Below the pieces are notes generated by a model. It ran no database searches. It was not told where the DNA came from and saw only the letters and a program-made list of their open reading frames with translations. From the NCBI RefSeq assembly GCF_000378985.1, contig NZ_KB905370.1, positions 62,001-126,000 on the forward strand: 64,000 bases of DNA. Reading direction: 5' to 3'. This document shows, piece by piece, positions 29,019-41,406 of this stretch (position 1 is the first letter of the stretch; each line of letters opens with the position of its first letter). This stretch comes from Ensifer sp. BR816 (lineage in GTDB: Bacteria; Pseudomonadota; Alphaproteobacteria; Rhizobiales; Rhizobiaceae). The position numbers were made by a program, and so were the translations under genes.

Positions 29019-29119
29019 AGTACCGTTCCTTCTCTTTCTCTGGCCGCCTTGCCGAGCCGGCCAAATCTTTAAAACTCAAATACCCGTCTTGCCCGGCGCC
29101 ACACTTGCGCCGGCGGAAC

Positions 29120-30451
29120 TCAGAAACTCTCTTTCAACCACTGGCCCATTCGGGCGATACGGCTGTTGCCGCCGCCGAAGGCGGAGAGCATGCCGCCCTG
29201 GCTGGCATGCGTCTCGAGATCGGCGACCTGCGGATAGATCATCAAACCGACGGCCGTGGAGAATGCCGGACCCTTGGCGGCCGCCGGCAGGCCCGAAACG
29301 CCGAGTGGCCGGCCGATGCGGACGTTGCGCGCCAGGATCCGCCGCGCCGCTTCCGGCAGGCCGGTCAACTGGCTGGCGCCGCCCGTCAGCACGATGCGCT
29401 TGCCGACGATCGGACTGAAACCGGACCGTTGGATGCGGTCCCGGATGAGTTCCAGCGTTTCCTCGATTCGGGCGCGGACAATGCGCGAGACGAGCGCGCG
29501 CGGCACATGGGTCGGCTGGTCGCGGTCGTCCTCGCCGATCGGCGGCACGGAAACGATATCGCGCTCGTCGGCGCTGTTCGGAAGTGCCGAGCCGTGCACG
29601 ACCTTCAGCCGCTCCGCATCCTCGATCCGCGTCGACAGTCCCCGTGCCAGATCGGTCGTCACATGATGGCCACCCAGGCTGACGGCATCCGCATGGACGA
29701 GCTTGCCCTCGGCGAAGACCGAGATGGTCGTCGTGCCACCACCCATGTCGATCGCCGCGCAGCCGAGCTCGACCTCGTCGTCGACGAGTGCGGCAAGGCC
29801 GCTGGCATAGGGCGTGGCGACGATGCCTTCGACCGAGAGATGCGCGCGGTTGACGCAAAGCTCGAGATTCTTCAGCGCGGCCCGTTCGACGGTCAGTACA
29901 TGCATGTCGACGCCGAGGACGTCGCCGAACATCGCCAGCGGGTCGCGGATGCCGCGCTCTCCGTCCAGCGAGAAGCCGGTCGGCAGCGAATGGAGGATTG
30001 CCCGATCGGTCCTGAGCGACTGCTGGCCGGCGGCGGCGAGCACCTTCTTGAGGTCGTTCGCGTCGACCTCCTGCCCGCCAAGGTCGATCGTCGCCGTATA
30101 GACGTCGCTCTGCAGGCGGCCGGCCGAGACATTGACAATGAGGCTGTCGATCGTCAGCCCGGCCATCCGCTCGGCTGCATCGACGGCAAGCCGCACGACG
30201 CTTTCGGCGGCATCCAGGTCAGCGATCACGCCGTTCTTCACGCCGCGCGATTTCTGGTGGCCGATGCCGATGATCTCGATATTGTGGGTGCGGCCGGGCA
30301 GGATCTGGCTCTCGGCGCGCGGCGTCAGCCGGCCGATCATGCAGACGACCTTGGTCGAGCCGATGTCGAGCACCGAAACGACGTGCGACCGCTTCGAGGA
30401 AAGCGGCTTCAGGCGCGGAAGGCCAAAATTGGCGGACCCGAACAGACTCAT
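29120..30451 (-). CDS. ftsA: Cell division protein FtsA
   Basis: FtsA is the actin-like protein that ties FtsZ to the membrane. The 443-residue product has the phosphate-binding VLDIGSTKVVCMI, the 1C domain region, a second nucleotide loop AIDMGGGTTTISVF and VLTGGASQLTGL. It ends with an amphipathic segment (ARMGQWLKESF) that should be the membrane-targeting helix. Its ATG overlaps the ftsQ stop by four bases, so the two are coupled in translation. Confidence 0.97.
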   Translation of the reverse strand: MSLFGSANFGLPRLKPLSSKRSHVVSVLDIGSTKVVCMIGRLTPRAESQILPGRTHNIEIIGIGHQKSRGVKNGVIADLDAAESVVRLAVDAAERMAGLTIDSLIVNVSAGRLQSDVYTATIDLGGQEVDANDLKKVLAAAGQQSLRTDRAILHSLPTGFSLDGERGIRDPLAMFGDVLGVDMHVLTVERAALKNLELCVNRAHLSVEGIVATPYASGLAALVDDEVELGCAAIDMGGGTTTISVFAEGKLVHADAVSLGGHHVTTDLARGLSTRIEDAERLKVVHGSALPNSADERDIVSVPPIGEDDRDQPTHVPRALVSRIVRARIEETLELIRDRIQRSGFSPIVGKRIVLTGGASQLTGLPEAARRILARNVRIGRPLGVSGLPAAAKGPAFSTAVGLMIYPQVADLETHASQGGMLSAFGGGNSRIARMGQWLKESF

Positions 30452-31377
30452 ATCCGCTTCTCCTGCTCCTTCAGCATCTTCTCCCTCGCCTTCAGCGCCA
30501 CTTCCCGGCGCGCAACCGCTTCCGGCGTGAGTTGCACGGTCGTACGGTCCTCAAGCCTCAGATCGACGGCAGCGATATCGCGCTCGAGAAGCTGGTGACC
30601 CTCTTCCATCTCCGCGAGAACCCGCATCGCCCTGGCGACATCCTTCTCGGGAAGCTTGACGACAATGCCGGTGTCGAGGCGCAGATCCCAGCGCCGGCTC
30701 GCGACACGCACGAAGGCCCTTACGCGCGAGCGGAACTCCGGCCAGCGGGAAAACTCGTCGTAGAAGGCGGCCGCCGCCGTCTCGGCATCGCGGCCGACGA
30801 AGAGCGGCAGTGCGGCGAATTTGTTGTCGCGCAAGGGAGCGATCACGCTGCCGCTGCGCTCGATAAGCGACAGGTCCGACCCGTGCTGCCATATGCCGAA
30901 GGCCCGGCGCTCCTTGAGGTTCACCTCGATGGTCGCCGGATAGACCTTGCGCACGGTGACGCTTTCCACCCACGGCAATTCGCCGATCAGGCGGCGCGCC
31001 TCGGCGATATCGAGCGCCACGAGCGAGGTCGTTCCGTCGAGACCGAGCTGCTGGAGGATGTCGATCTCCGAGGTCTGCTCGTTGCCGGAGACCCGGACGT
31101 CTTCGATGGCAAAGCCGGCAGCCGTCGTCGACGCCTGCGCGAAGTTCTGCGTGTGGCCGCCGAGCGACATGCCGTAGAGGCCGGTCGCCAGAAGAAAGGC
31201 GGCAGCGGAAAAGGTACCGGTATGAGCCGGGAAACGGACGCGGCCGGCACCAAGGCTGACCAGGAAGCGGACGCCCTTGCGCAGCGGGCGCGGCAACACG
31301 AATGCGTCATCACCCTCGGCGGCGACGCCGAGCGAAGGACGAACCCTTCTGCCCCTTCTGCCCCTCAACGCAAGCAC
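30448..31377 (-). CDS. ftsQ: Cell division protein FtsQ
   Basis: FtsQ is a bitopic divisome protein with a periplasmic POTRA domain. I place the start at GTG 31377, which has GGAGGA eight bases before it and gives 309 residues; a further in-frame GTG at 31398 is less well served. One membrane helix ([17 protein letters not shown]) follows a basic cytoplasmic segment, then POTRA ([20 protein letters not shown]) and the FtsQ domain ([13 protein letters not shown]). The 5' end overlaps the ddl 3' end by 13 bases and the 3' end overlaps ftsA by four. Confidence 0.94.
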   Translation of the reverse strand: MLALRGRRGRRVRPSLGVAAEGDDAFVLPRPLRKGVRFLVSLGAGRVRFPAHTGTFSAAAFLLATGLYGMSLGGHTQNFAQASTTAAGFAIEDVRVSGNEQTSEIDILQQLGLDGTTSLVALDIAEARRLIGELPWVESVTVRKVYPATIEVNLKERRAFGIWQHGSDLSLIERSGSVIAPLRDNKFAALPLFVGRDAETAAAAFYDEFSRWPEFRSRVRAFVRVASRRWDLRLDTGIVVKLPEKDVARAMRVLAEMEEGHQLLERDIAAVDLRLEDRTTVQLTPEAVARREVALKAREKMLKEQEKRI

Positions 31378-32291
31378 GATGCGTCCTCCACGATCCACCT
31401 TAGAAACTCACCAAACTGAAGGCCCGCATGCTGCGCCATTTCTGGCACCAGGGAGGTCGGGGTCATGCCGGGCTGCGTGTTGATCTCCAGCCAGATCAAC
31501 TCGCCCTCGCCATCGCCACGATCATCGAGACGGAAGTCAGATCGGCTGACGCCGCGGCAACCGATCGCCTGATGCGCCTTCACCGCCAAGGATTGTATTT
31601 TTTGGTAAATATTTGGTGAAATCCGCGCCGGAATGACATGCGTCGAACCACCTTTTACGTATTTCGAATCATAGTCGTAGAAGGCGTGGCCCTGCGGAAT
31701 GATCTCGGTGACGCCAAGCGCCACGTCGCCCATGACGCCGCAGGTGAGTTCGCGGCCGGCAATGTAGCGTTCGACCATCACCCGGTCGCCGTAGCGCCAT
31801 TCGCTGGAGGTAATGACCTGCGGCGGATGCGACTGGTCTTCCTTGACGATGACGACGCCGAAGCTCGACCCCTCACGCACCGGCTTCACCACATAGGGCG
31901 GCTTCATCGGGTGAGCGTTACCGAACGCGCGGCGATCCATGATCAATGCCTCGGCAACCGGAATGCCGGCGGCCTTGGCGACGTGCTTCGCCTGCGCCTT
32001 GTCCATGGCAAGCGCCGAAGCCAGCACACCGGAGTGGGTGTAGGGGATCTCGAGATACTCGAGAATACCCTGGATCGTGCCGTCCTCGCCGAACGGCCCA
32101 TGCAGCGCATTGAAGACGACATCCGGACGCAACTCTGCGAGGACGGCAGCCACGTCACGCCGGACATCGACGCGGGTGACGCGATAGCCCTCGGCTTCCA
32201 AGGCATCCGCGCAAGCCGCCCCGGAAGACAGGCTCACCGGCCTCTCCGAGGAAAATCCGCCCATCAGGACAGCAACATGCCTGCCGCTCAT
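31365..32291 (-). CDS. ddl: D-alanine-D-alanine ligase
   Basis: Ddl joins two D-alanines with ATP to give the dipeptide that MurF adds to the peptidoglycan precursor. The 308-residue ATP-grasp protein shows [56 protein letters not shown], the metal-binding [17 protein letters not shown], and a C-terminal tail. The family's Y-S residues appear as [15 protein letters not shown]. It is the first gene of the ddl-ftsQ-ftsA-ftsZ subunit and has its own promoter space of 300 bases upstream. Confidence 0.96.
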   Translation of the reverse strand: MSGRHVAVLMGGFSSERPVSLSSGAACADALEAEGYRVTRVDVRRDVAAVLAELRPDVVFNALHGPFGEDGTIQGILEYLEIPYTHSGVLASALAMDKAQAKHVAKAAGIPVAEALIMDRRAFGNAHPMKPPYVVKPVREGSSFGVVIVKEDQSHPPQVITSSEWRYGDRVMVERYIAGRELTCGVMGDVALGVTEIIPQGHAFYDYDSKYVKGGSTHVIPARISPNIYQKIQSLAVKAHQAIGCRGVSRSDFRLDDRGDGEGELIWLEINTQPGMTPTSLVPEMAQHAGLQFGEFLRWIVEDASCLR

Positions 32292-32397
32292 TTAGACCCC
32301 CAAACAGTACGCCACTATCGCAAAGCTTGCTTGCGTCTGGCTGTTTCCATCAGCCCCGAGTCGCGAGATCTCCGCGTAGGGCCACTACAACGACATT

Positions 32398-32427
32398 ATG
32401 GTTAATGAATCGTTTACTTTGGTTAAC
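32398..32427 (-). promoter_or_regulatory. CtrA-like half-sites and a GANTC site before ddl-ftsQAZ
   Basis: On the minus (coding) strand TTAACCAT (complement of 32398-32405) and GTTAACC (complement of 32421-32427) lie 15 bases apart, with GATTC, a CcrM methylation site, at 32407-32411 between them. TTAACC is the half-site used by the cell-cycle regulator CtrA in alphaproteobacteria. They lie about 107-136 bases before the ddl start. Confidence 0.5.
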
Positions 32428-32535
32428 TCTTGTTGCGGGGGCGCTGTCTGCCCTCAACAGAATCAACCCGTATCAACGGCTTCGCGGCTGAATCGGCACT
32501 TTCTATGGCGGCGGTTACGGCTAAGCGCGGAATGC

Positions 32536-32570
32536 AAAAGGGGCCGCGACGTATCTCCGTCGCGGCCCCC
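32536..32570 (-). terminator. Terminator after murB
   Basis: On the minus strand GGGGCCGCGACG-type and CGTCGCGGCCCC arms pair perfectly over 12 bp, followed by TTTTGC. It closes the mraZ-to-murB part of the cluster 23 bases past murB. Confidence 0.85.
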
Positions 32571-32592
32571 GTTCACTTGAGCTTTTTTCGCC

Positions 32593-33567
32593 TCAGCCCG
32601 CAGCGCGGCCGAGAAACTCCTTGATCTCGTAGCCCGGCATGAATTTGCCGATCCGCTTGATCTCCCATTCGAGCTTGATGCCGGAATGCTCCAGCACTTG
32701 CGCGCGCACCGTCTCGCCGAGATATTCGAGCTCGTAGCCGCTCGCCTGGCCGGTGTTGATCATGAAGTTGCAGTGGAGCGGCGACATCTGGGCCCCGCCG
32801 ATCATCATGCCGCGGCCACCGGCCTCGTCGATCAGCTTCCAGGCCGAATGGCCATCGGGATTCTTGAAAGTGGAACCGCCGGTTTTCTCGCGGATCGGCT
32901 GTACCGTCTCGCGATGCTGGCGCACCGCATCCATGTCGTTGCGGATCTTCGCCTTGTCTTCCGGAAAGCCTTCGAAGATCGCATGCGTGAAGATCAGATC
33001 CTTGGCCGCGGCGGTATGCCGATAGGAATAGCCCATATCGGCATTGCTCAAAACATGCCGGTTGCCCTTGCGATCGACCGCGTGGACCTCGGCGACGCGT
33101 TCCCGCGTCTCGCCGCCGTTGGCGCCAGCGTTCATCCTCAGCGCGCCGCCGATCGAGCCCGGTATGCCATAGTAGAAGTAAAAGCCGCCGATGCCATGGT
33201 CGAGCGCCATGGCCGCGATGTTCTTGTCCGGGCAGATCGCCCCCGCCTTGATGCGGTTCTCGCCGACGATCTCCAGATCGCCGAAGCCCTTGGCGGAAAG
33301 GCGAATGACGACCCCTGGAATACCCCCGTCGCGCACCAGCAGGTTCGAGCCGACGCCGATCACCATCACCGGCACCTCCTCCGGCACCAGCTTGAGGAAA
33401 GCGACCAGATCATCCGTATCGTGCGGCTGGAACATCAGCTCGGCAAGCCCGCCCGCACGAAACCAGGTCACGCGGTCCATCGGGGCATCGGGCGTGATTC
33501 GACCGCGAATTGCACTGACGCCGCTTCCGAGCGCGTCCAGGAGTTTCTGACCGTTAACCTGCTTCAT
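32593..33567 (-). CDS. murB: UDP-N-acetylenolpyruvoylglucosamine reductase
   Basis: MurB is the flavoenzyme that reduces UDP-GlcNAc-enolpyruvate to UDP-MurNAc. The 324-residue protein has the FAD-binding [20 protein letters not shown], the [20 protein letters not shown] segment, [16 protein letters not shown] (each quoted in part) and the catalytic serine in [21 protein letters not shown] (quoted: [10 protein letters not shown]). The short type I loop is kept. It lies three bases after murC, so murG-murC-murB are one transcription unit. Confidence 0.96.
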   Translation of the reverse strand: MKQVNGQKLLDALGSGVSAIRGRITPDAPMDRVTWFRAGGLAELMFQPHDTDDLVAFLKLVPEEVPVMVIGVGSNLLVRDGGIPGVVIRLSAKGFGDLEIVGENRIKAGAICPDKNIAAMALDHGIGGFYFYYGIPGSIGGALRMNAGANGGETRERVAEVHAVDRKGNRHVLSNADMGYSYRHTAAAKDLIFTHAIFEGFPEDKAKIRNDMDAVRQHRETVQPIREKTGGSTFKNPDGHSAWKLIDEAGGRGMMIGGAQMSPLHCNFMINTGQASGYELEYLGETVRAQVLEHSGIKLEWEIKRIGKFMPGYEIKEFLGRAAG

Positions 33568-33570
33568 GCT

Positions 33571-34980
33571 TCAACTTCCTGAAATTTCCGCGAGTTCCCT
33601 GGGAAGCGCCGCGGCCCAATAGGTGATGCTGCCAGCCCCCAAGAGAACCACAAAGTCGCCCGGCTGCGCAATCTTCGAGACGACCGGTGCCAGCGTTTCC
33701 TGGCCGGTGAGGTAGCGAGCGTCGCGGTGGCCGGCGGCCTTGATACGATTGACGAGCGCTTCGGAATTGACGCCGTCGATCGCGTCCTCGCCTGCCGCAT
33801 AGACCGGCGCGATCAGAATGGTATCGGCATCGTTGAAGCAGGAGGAGAAATCCTCGAACAGGCTCGACAGGCGCGAATAGCGGTGCGGCTGGTGCACGGC
33901 GACGATGCGCCCCTGGCAGGCCTCGCGCGCCGCCCTCAGGACCGCCTTGATCTCCACGGGATGATGGCCGTAGTCGTCGAAGATACGCGCCCCGTTCCAT
34001 TCGCCGGTAAGCGTGAAGCGGCGCTTCACGCCGCCGAAGGAGGCAAGTCCCTTGGCGATCGCCGCCGGCTCCATCCCGAGACGCTGGGCGACGGCGACGG
34101 CTGCGGTGGCGTTCGAGACGTTGTGGCGGCCGGGCATCGGCAGGCGCAGGCCCTCGAGCTGAATCACCTGGCCGGTGCGACGGCGGCGGATCTCGATGTC
34201 GAAGACGGAGGTTGCGCCGTCCATCCGGACATTGTGATAGCGCACATCGGCTTGCGGGTTCTCGCCATAGGTCACGACCTTGCGGTCCTCGATCTTGCCG
34301 ACCATGGACTGGACTTCCGGATGATCGAGGCAGAGTACACCGAAACCGTAAAAGGGCACGTTTTCGACAAACTGCCGGAAGGCCGCGCGCACGGCGTCGA
34401 AATTGCCGTAATGGTCGAGGTGCTCCGGGTCGATATTGGTGACGACGGCGATATCGGCCGGAAGCTTCAGGAAGGTACCGTCGGATTCGTCCGCCTCGAC
34501 GACCATCCACTCGCCTGCCCCCATGCGCGCATTGGTGCCATAGGCATTGATGATGCCGCCATTGATCACCGTCGGGTCGAGACCGCCGGCATCGAGCAGC
34601 GCCGCGACCATCGACGTCGTCGTCGTCTTGCCGTGGGTGCCGCCGATGGCGATCGCATTGCGGAAGCGCATCAGCTCGGCCAGCATCTCGGCGCGGCGCA
34701 CCACCGGCAGGAATTTTTCGCGCGCCGCAATCAGTTCGGGATTATCCTTCTTGATCGCCGTCGAGACGACCACCACCTCGGCATCGCCGAGATTTTCCGC
34801 CTTGTGACCGACCGAGATCTTGATGCCCTTTTCGCGCAGACGCTGCACATTGGCGCTGTCCGATTGGTCCGAGCCCTGCACCCGGTGGCCGAGATTGTGC
34901 AGCACCTCAGCGATGCCGCTCATGCCGATGCCGCCGATCCCAATGAAATGTACCAGCCCGATCGTCTTCGGCATTTTCAT
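33571..34980 (-). CDS. murC: UDP-N-acetylmuramate-L-alanine ligase
   Basis: MurC adds L-alanine to UDP-MurNAc with ATP. The 469-residue protein shows the N-terminal [19 protein letters not shown], the ATP loop [17 protein letters not shown], the central [11 protein letters not shown] and the C-terminal domain with [10 protein letters not shown]. The set of motifs is complete for a Mur ligase. Its ATG overlaps the murG stop by four bases. Confidence 0.97.
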   Translation of the reverse strand: MKMPKTIGLVHFIGIGGIGMSGIAEVLHNLGHRVQGSDQSDSANVQRLREKGIKISVGHKAENLGDAEVVVVSTAIKKDNPELIAAREKFLPVVRRAEMLAELMRFRNAIAIGGTHGKTTTTSMVAALLDAGGLDPTVINGGIINAYGTNARMGAGEWMVVEADESDGTFLKLPADIAVVTNIDPEHLDHYGNFDAVRAAFRQFVENVPFYGFGVLCLDHPEVQSMVGKIEDRKVVTYGENPQADVRYHNVRMDGATSVFDIEIRRRRTGQVIQLEGLRLPMPGRHNVSNATAAVAVAQRLGMEPAAIAKGLASFGGVKRRFTLTGEWNGARIFDDYGHHPVEIKAVLRAAREACQGRIVAVHQPHRYSRLSSLFEDFSSCFNDADTILIAPVYAAGEDAIDGVNSEALVNRIKAAGHRDARYLTGQETLAPVVSKIAQPGDFVVLLGAGSITYWAAALPRELAEISGS

Positions 34981-36098
34981 GAGCGTGCTTCCTTGAACTT
35001 GGCGACTGTCGAGCCGCTGGCAATAGCCTCTACCAGGGACGCAAGCAAGCGCGCGGCGTCCGGTTTGCCGGTTTCCCGGGCGTTCGCGGCCATCTGCGCC
35101 AGCGCCTCGGGGTTGTTCATGGCGTCGGAAAGGATGCCCGCGAGCCGCTCGGCGCTGAGCTCCGCCTGGGCGATGACCCGCGCCCCACCCTTGGCGGCAA
35201 GTGCTGCGGCATTCGCCGCCTGGTCGTGATCGAGCGCGTAGGGATAGGGAACGAGGACGGCCGGGCGGCCGATCGCCGACACCTCGGAAACGGTCGAGGC
35301 CCCGGAGCGGCAGACCACCAGATGCGCCGAGGCGATCCGCGCGGCCATGTCGGTGAAGAACGGCGACACTTCCGCCGGGATGCCGAGCTTGTCATAGGCG
35401 GCGGCGACGCCTTCCCGATCCTCGGGGCGCGCCTGTTGCGTCACCTTGAGCCGCTGGCGCTGCCCGTCGTCGAGACGGCAGATCGCTTGCGGCACGGCCT
35501 TCGAGAAAAATTGCGCCCCCTGGCTGCCGCCGAAGACGACGAGATGGAATGGGCCACCATCCGACGCCGCATAGGCGACCCTCGCCGCATCCAGCACCGC
35601 GGGGCGGACAGGGTTTCCGGTCATCACGGTCTTCGCGGCAAAGGCGCCCACCCTCTCGGGAAGAAAACCGCCCGCAATCGCCTGCACCCGCGAAGCCAGC
35701 ATCTTGTTGGCGCGCCCCATCACGGCATTCTGCTCGTGGATCAGCGACGGAACCCTCATGCCGGTCGCGGCAAGCAGCGGCGGCACCGTCGGATAGCCGC
35801 CGAACCCGACGACCGCCCTGGGTTTGTGACGGGCAATCAGACGCCGCGCAGCGCGCAAACCGGTCCAGAGTTTCCAGGCCGATTGCGCCAACTTGATCGG
35901 GTTCTTCGAACCGATCGTCGCAGAAGGCACGACATGCACCTCGTCGGCCGGAAATTTTCCCGCATAGCGCTCGGCACGGCTATCGGTCACCAGATGCACG
36001 GCGTAGCCGGACGCCTTCAGCTCGTGCGCAAGCGCCTCCGCGGGAAAGAGGTGCCCGCCGGTCCCACCGGCGGCAAGAAAAATGATGCCCTTGTCCAT
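34977..36098 (-). CDS. murG: UDP-N-acetylglucosamine transferase to lipid I
   Basis: MurG adds N-acetylglucosamine to lipid I to give lipid II on the cytoplasmic face of the membrane. The 373-residue GT-B protein has the G loops [18 protein letters not shown] and [29 protein letters not shown], and the donor-binding [24 protein letters not shown] (each quoted in part). It lies three bases after ftsW and overlaps murC by four. Confidence 0.97.
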   Translation of the reverse strand: MDKGIIFLAAGGTGGHLFPAEALAHELKASGYAVHLVTDSRAERYAGKFPADEVHVVPSATIGSKNPIKLAQSAWKLWTGLRAARRLIARHKPRAVVGFGGYPTVPPLLAATGMRVPSLIHEQNAVMGRANKMLASRVQAIAGGFLPERVGAFAAKTVMTGNPVRPAVLDAARVAYAASDGGPFHLVVFGGSQGAQFFSKAVPQAICRLDDGQRQRLKVTQQARPEDREGVAAAYDKLGIPAEVSPFFTDMAARIASAHLVVCRSGASTVSEVSAIGRPAVLVPYPYALDHDQAANAAALAAKGGARVIAQAELSAERLAGILSDAMNNPEALAQMAANARETGKPDAARLLASLVEAIASGSTVAKFKEARS

Positions 36099-36101
36099 GT
36101 C

Positions 36102-37256
36102 TTACTCCGCCGGCACTCCGATGCCGGATCGAAAGAGGCTGCGCTCCACCGCGCGTTTCTCCGGCCGGTGACGGGTGAGCGCCAGGACGAAGCCGGCGGT
36201 CACGCAGATCGCCACCATCGACGAGCCGCCATAGGAAATCAGCGGCAGCGTCATGCCCTTGGCCGGGAGCAGTTCGAGATTGACGCCGATATTGATCATC
36301 GACTGGATGCCGATCTGCAGCACTAGGCCGGCGACGGCAAAGCGGTTGAAATCGTTGCGTTCGCGGAAAGCGTGGTTGAGCCCGCGCATGACCAGGAAGG
36401 CGAAGATCAGCACGATCACCATGCAAAAGATGATGCCGAACTCTTCTGCGGCCACCGAGAAGACGAAGTCGGTGTGGCTATCGGGAATGATGCGCTTGAC
36501 GATACCCTCGCCCGGGCCGCGGCCGAACCAGTCGCCGCGGATGATGGCATCGCGCGCCGTATCCACCTGGAACGTGTCGCCCTCGCCGGTCATGAATCGG
36601 TCGATACGGCCGGCGACGTGCGGCAGCATCGTATAGGCGACGAAGAAGCCGCCCGCGGCCGCCCCGGCCAGCACGATGATCCAGAGCCACGGCATGCCGG
36701 CCATGAAGAACATGCCGCCCCATACCGCTGCAGTGAGAATCGTCTGGCCGAGATCCGGCTGGGCGACGAGCAGCGCGCCGACGATGCCGAAGAGCAGGAT
36801 CGACAAGAGGTTGCCGGGGATCTCCGGCTGCTTGGCGTGCTCGGCAAAAAGCCAGGCGCAGACGACGACGAAGGCCGGCTTCATGAACTCGGACGGCTGG
36901 ATCGAAATGCCGGCGATCGAGATCCAGCGGAGCGAACCCTTGACCTCCTCGCCCACGAAGAGAACGAGCACCATCATGCCGAGCGATGCAGCGAGCAGGA
37001 TGATCGCCGCGCGCCGGACCTGCCGCGGCGACAGAAAGGATATGCCCACCATCACCACGAGCGACGGCAGGAGGAAGACCGCGTGACGCTTGACGAAGTG
37101 GAAGCTGTCGAGCCCGAGCCGCTCGGCGACCGGCGGGCTGGCGGCGAAGGAAAGCATGAAGCCGACGCCCATCAGCAGGATGAAGGTCGCCAGGAAGAAC
37201 CTGTCTATCGTCCAGAACCAGTCGGCCACGGGGCCACGTTCGGCTCGGCTTACCAT
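36102..37256 (-). CDS. ftsW: Lipid II polymerase / division protein FtsW
   Basis: FtsW is the SEDS-family glycosyltransferase that polymerises septal peptidoglycan together with FtsI. The 384-residue protein has about ten membrane helices and the family motifs WISIAGISIQPSEFMKPAFVV, VAQPDLGQTILTAAVW and LPLISYGGSSMVA (each quoted in part). The ATG at 37256, after GGGACA, gives the usual length; the frame is open far upstream to 37664 but there it is only the shadow of murD. It lies between murD and murG. Confidence 0.96.
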   Translation of the reverse strand: MVSRAERGPVADWFWTIDRFFLATFILLMGVGFMLSFAASPPVAERLGLDSFHFVKRHAVFLLPSLVVMVGISFLSPRQVRRAAIILLAASLGMMVLVLFVGEEVKGSLRWISIAGISIQPSEFMKPAFVVVCAWLFAEHAKQPEIPGNLLSILLFGIVGALLVAQPDLGQTILTAAVWGGMFFMAGMPWLWIIVLAGAAAGGFFVAYTMLPHVAGRIDRFMTGEGDTFQVDTARDAIIRGDWFGRGPGEGIVKRIIPDSHTDFVFSVAAEEFGIIFCMVIVLIFAFLVMRGLNHAFRERNDFNRFAVAGLVLQIGIQSMINIGVNLELLPAKGMTLPLISYGGSSMVAICVTAGFVLALTRHRPEKRAVERSLFRSGIGVPAE

Positions 37257-37336
37257 CTGTCTGTCCCCTTTTCCGGCGCACCATACGCCAACTTCCGAAA
37301 AACCCGGCTCCGACGCGCCTGTCCAGGCGTCGTGCG

Positions 37337-38728
<1,392 letters not shown>

Positions 38729-38733
38729 CTCGC

Positions 38734-39834
38734 TTACCGCAGCTTGAGGGTCGAGAGGCCGACCATCGCCAGAATGACTGCAACGATCCAGAAGCGGATC
38801 ACCACCTGGCTCTCCGTCCAGCCCTTCTTCTCGAAGTGATGGTGGATCGGCGCCATCAGGAAGACGCGCTTGCCGGTACGCTTGAACCAGAAGACCTGGA
38901 TAATGACCGACAGCGTCTCGATGACGAAGAGCCCGCCGATGATGATCATGACGATCTCGTGCTTGGTCGCGACGGCAACGGTGCCGATCAGGCCGCCCAG
39001 CGCAAGCGAGCCGGTATCGCCCATGAAGATCGCCGCCGGCGGGGCGTTGAACCACAGAAAGCCGAGCCCCGCCCCGATTACGGCGCCGAGAATGACGGCG
39101 AGTTCGCCGGTGCCGGGCACGAAATGGATCTGCAGGTAGTTGGCGAACACCGCGTTACCGGCGAGATAGGCGATCAGCCCGAAGGCGGCGGAAGCGATCA
39201 TCACCGGCACGATGGCGAGACCATCGAGACCGTCGGTCAGGTTCACGGCATTGCCCGCGCCGACGATGACGAAACCGCCGAAAAGCACGAAGAAATAGCC
39301 GAGATTGAGCATCAGGTCCTTGAAGAACGGGAACGCCACGGACGACCCGAAAGTGGAGCCTGCCGTTCCGGTCGAAAGCGCCGCACGCATCATGAAGAAA
39401 ACCGCAATCGCGGCAATCACGAATTCGATGCCGAGGCGCGCCTTGCCGGAAAAGCCCTTGTCCGACTGCTTGGTGACCTTGAGATAATCGTCGTAGAAGC
39501 CGATTGCGCCGAAGCCGAGCGTGACGAGCAGCGTCGACACGACATAGATGCTCGAGAGGTCGGCCCAGAGCAGCGCCGAGCCGACGATGCCGGCGAGGAT
39601 CATCAGGCCACCCATGGTGGGCGTGCCGGCCTTCTTGAAATGCGTCTGTGGCCCGTCGGCACGGATCGGCTGACCCTTGCCCTGGCGGATGCGCAACGAG
39701 GAAATAATGGCCGGGCCGAACAGGAACACGATCAGGGCGGAGGTGAAGAGAGCTGCACCCGTGCGGAAAGTGATGTAGCGGAAGAGATTGAAGAATTGAA
39801 AGTGGTCCGCCAGTTCCACGAGCCAGATCAGCAT
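38734..39834 (-). CDS. mraY: Phospho-MurNAc-pentapeptide transferase
   Basis: MraY attaches phospho-MurNAc-pentapeptide to undecaprenyl phosphate, making lipid I. The 366-residue membrane protein has ten predicted helices and the catalytic signatures [20 protein letters not shown] (the DD pair), [13 protein letters not shown] and [11 protein letters not shown], then the [13 protein letters not shown] histidine box. It is separated from murF by 137 bases, in which I see no gene and no clear terminator. Confidence 0.97.
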   Translation of the reverse strand: MLIWLVELADHFQFFNLFRYITFRTGAALFTSALIVFLFGPAIISSLRIRQGKGQPIRADGPQTHFKKAGTPTMGGLMILAGIVGSALLWADLSSIYVVSTLLVTLGFGAIGFYDDYLKVTKQSDKGFSGKARLGIEFVIAAIAVFFMMRAALSTGTAGSTFGSSVAFPFFKDLMLNLGYFFVLFGGFVIVGAGNAVNLTDGLDGLAIVPVMIASAAFGLIAYLAGNAVFANYLQIHFVPGTGELAVILGAVIGAGLGFLWFNAPPAAIFMGDTGSLALGGLIGTVAVATKHEIVMIIIGGLFVIETLSVIIQVFWFKRTGKRVFLMAPIHHHFEKKGWTESQVVIRFWIVAVILAMVGLSTLKLR

Positions 39835-39971
39835 AAGGGACCTTCCCCAAAGGTTTAGAATCGGACATCGTCCAACAGAATCATCTGATAGACGATACCC
39901 ACTTGCACTTGACTATGTTAGGCCATTTCCCCTGGCCGAGGCCTTATCCACCAGCATTGGTGGCAACGCCG

Positions 39972-41405
39972 TTATACTTCCCCCGCTTCGGCCAACTCTT
40001 GCGGATAGGCATCGAGAAGCGCCTGAACGATCTTGGCGCAACCGGTGCCCTTCGACGACTTGACCATTACGACGTCGCCGGCGGCGACGGCGCCGAGCGC
40101 GTAGGCGATCAGGTCGCCCACGGCCTCGCGGTGCACGACCGAAATCTCGGCCGGCAAAGCGTCGCGCAGATGCGCCATGTCGGGACCGGCGAGCCAGATG
40201 TCGGTTATGCCCGCCTGAACGAGCGGCTCCGCCAGAGCGGCGTGTACGGCCGCGGAATGCTCGCCCATCTCCAGCATGTCACCGAGGATCGCGATACGGC
40301 GGCTGCCGGCAGGCGGCTCGGCGTCGCGCAGCAGGGCGATCGCCGCCCGCATCGACGCCGGGTTGGCATTGTAGCTTTCATCGATCAGCGTCAGGTGGCC
40401 GGCGCCAATCCTGAGGCGATGCCGCAAGCCGCGACCCTTTTCAGGCTGCATGGTGGCGAGCGAGGCAATGACGCGGTCGAGGTCCGCGCCGGCGAGCTGC
40501 GCGGCGGCAATCACCGCCAGGGCATTCTCGGCGATATGCCGTCCCGGTGCGCCGATCGTCACCTCCAGCGTCCTGCCGCCGATTCCTGCCCACAGGACGG
40601 AACGCTCCGCTCCCCCGGCGAATTCGATCAGCCGATATTCCGATTTGGGATTTGCGCCGAAGGCGTGGATGTGGCTGACGCCCGCCGCCACGGCTGCCCT
40701 TTCGAGGATGTCGAACTGCGGGCTGTCGCGGTTGATGACCGCGTGGCCGCCCTTGACGACGCCCTCGAAGATCTCCGCCTTCGCCGAGGCAATCTCGTCA
40801 AGACTGGCAAAGTTGCCAAGATGCGCAGCGGCAATGCTGGTCACGACGGCCACATGGGGACGCACCATCGCGGTCAACGGCCGGATCTCGCCATGGTGAT
40901 TCATGCCTATCTCGAAAATGCCGAAATCGGTCGTCTCCGGCATGCGCGCAAGCGTCAGCGGCACACCCCAATGATTGTTGAAGGATGCGACGGAAGCGTG
41001 GACCCGCCCGAGCGGCGACAGGACATGCCTCAGCATCTCCTTCGTCGTCGTCTTTCCGACCGAGCCGGTGACGGCGATGACTTTCGCCGCACTCCGGTCG
41101 CGCGCGGCGCAACCGAGGCGGATCATCGCCTCCAAGACATCGTCGACGACGATCATCGGCGCGATCAGGCGCCCGAGCGCCGGGAGCTTTCCTTCGCTGA
41201 CGACGAGCAATGAGGCTCCGTTGGCAAGCGCGATTCCCGCATAGTCATGGCCATCGACGCGATCGCCCCGGATCGCGAAAAAGGCCTCGCCCTTTTCAAT
41301 CGTGCGGCTGTCGATCGAGATGCCGATGATACCTTCGGGCAGGTTGCCGACCGGGCGGCCGTTCATGGCCGCCAGGAGATCGCTGCATGTCCAGAGCCAG
41401 TTCAA
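39972..41405 (-). CDS. murF: UDP-N-acetylmuramoyl-tripeptide-D-alanyl-D-alanine ligase
   Basis: MurF adds the D-Ala-D-Ala made by Ddl to UDP-MurNAc-tripeptide. The product has 477 residues with the ATP loop VTGSVGKTTTKEMLRHVL, SFNNHWGVPLTL, EIGMNHHGEI, and DESYNANPASMRAAIALL near the middle. I place the start at TTG 41405, one base after the murE stop, giving MNWLWTCSDLLAAM; an ATG at 41441 would overlap murE by 35 bases and add an unlikely basic leader. Confidence 0.94.
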   Translation of the reverse strand: MNWLWTCSDLLAAMNGRPVGNLPEGIIGISIDSRTIEKGEAFFAIRGDRVDGHDYAGIALANGASLLVVSEGKLPALGRLIAPMIVVDDVLEAMIRLGCAARDRSAAKVIAVTGSVGKTTTKEMLRHVLSPLGRVHASVASFNNHWGVPLTLARMPETTDFGIFEIGMNHHGEIRPLTAMVRPHVAVVTSIAAAHLGNFASLDEIASAKAEIFEGVVKGGHAVINRDSPQFDILERAAVAAGVSHIHAFGANPKSEYRLIEFAGGAERSVLWAGIGGRTLEVTIGAPGRHIAENALAVIAAAQLAGADLDRVIASLATMQPEKGRGLRHRLRIGAGHLTLIDESYNANPASMRAAIALLRDAEPPAGSRRIAILGDMLEMGEHSAAVHAALAEPLVQAGITDIWLAGPDMAHLRDALPAEISVVHREAVGDLIAYALGAVAAGDVVMVKSSKGTGCAKIVQALLDAYPQELAEAGEV

Positions 41406-41406
41406 C

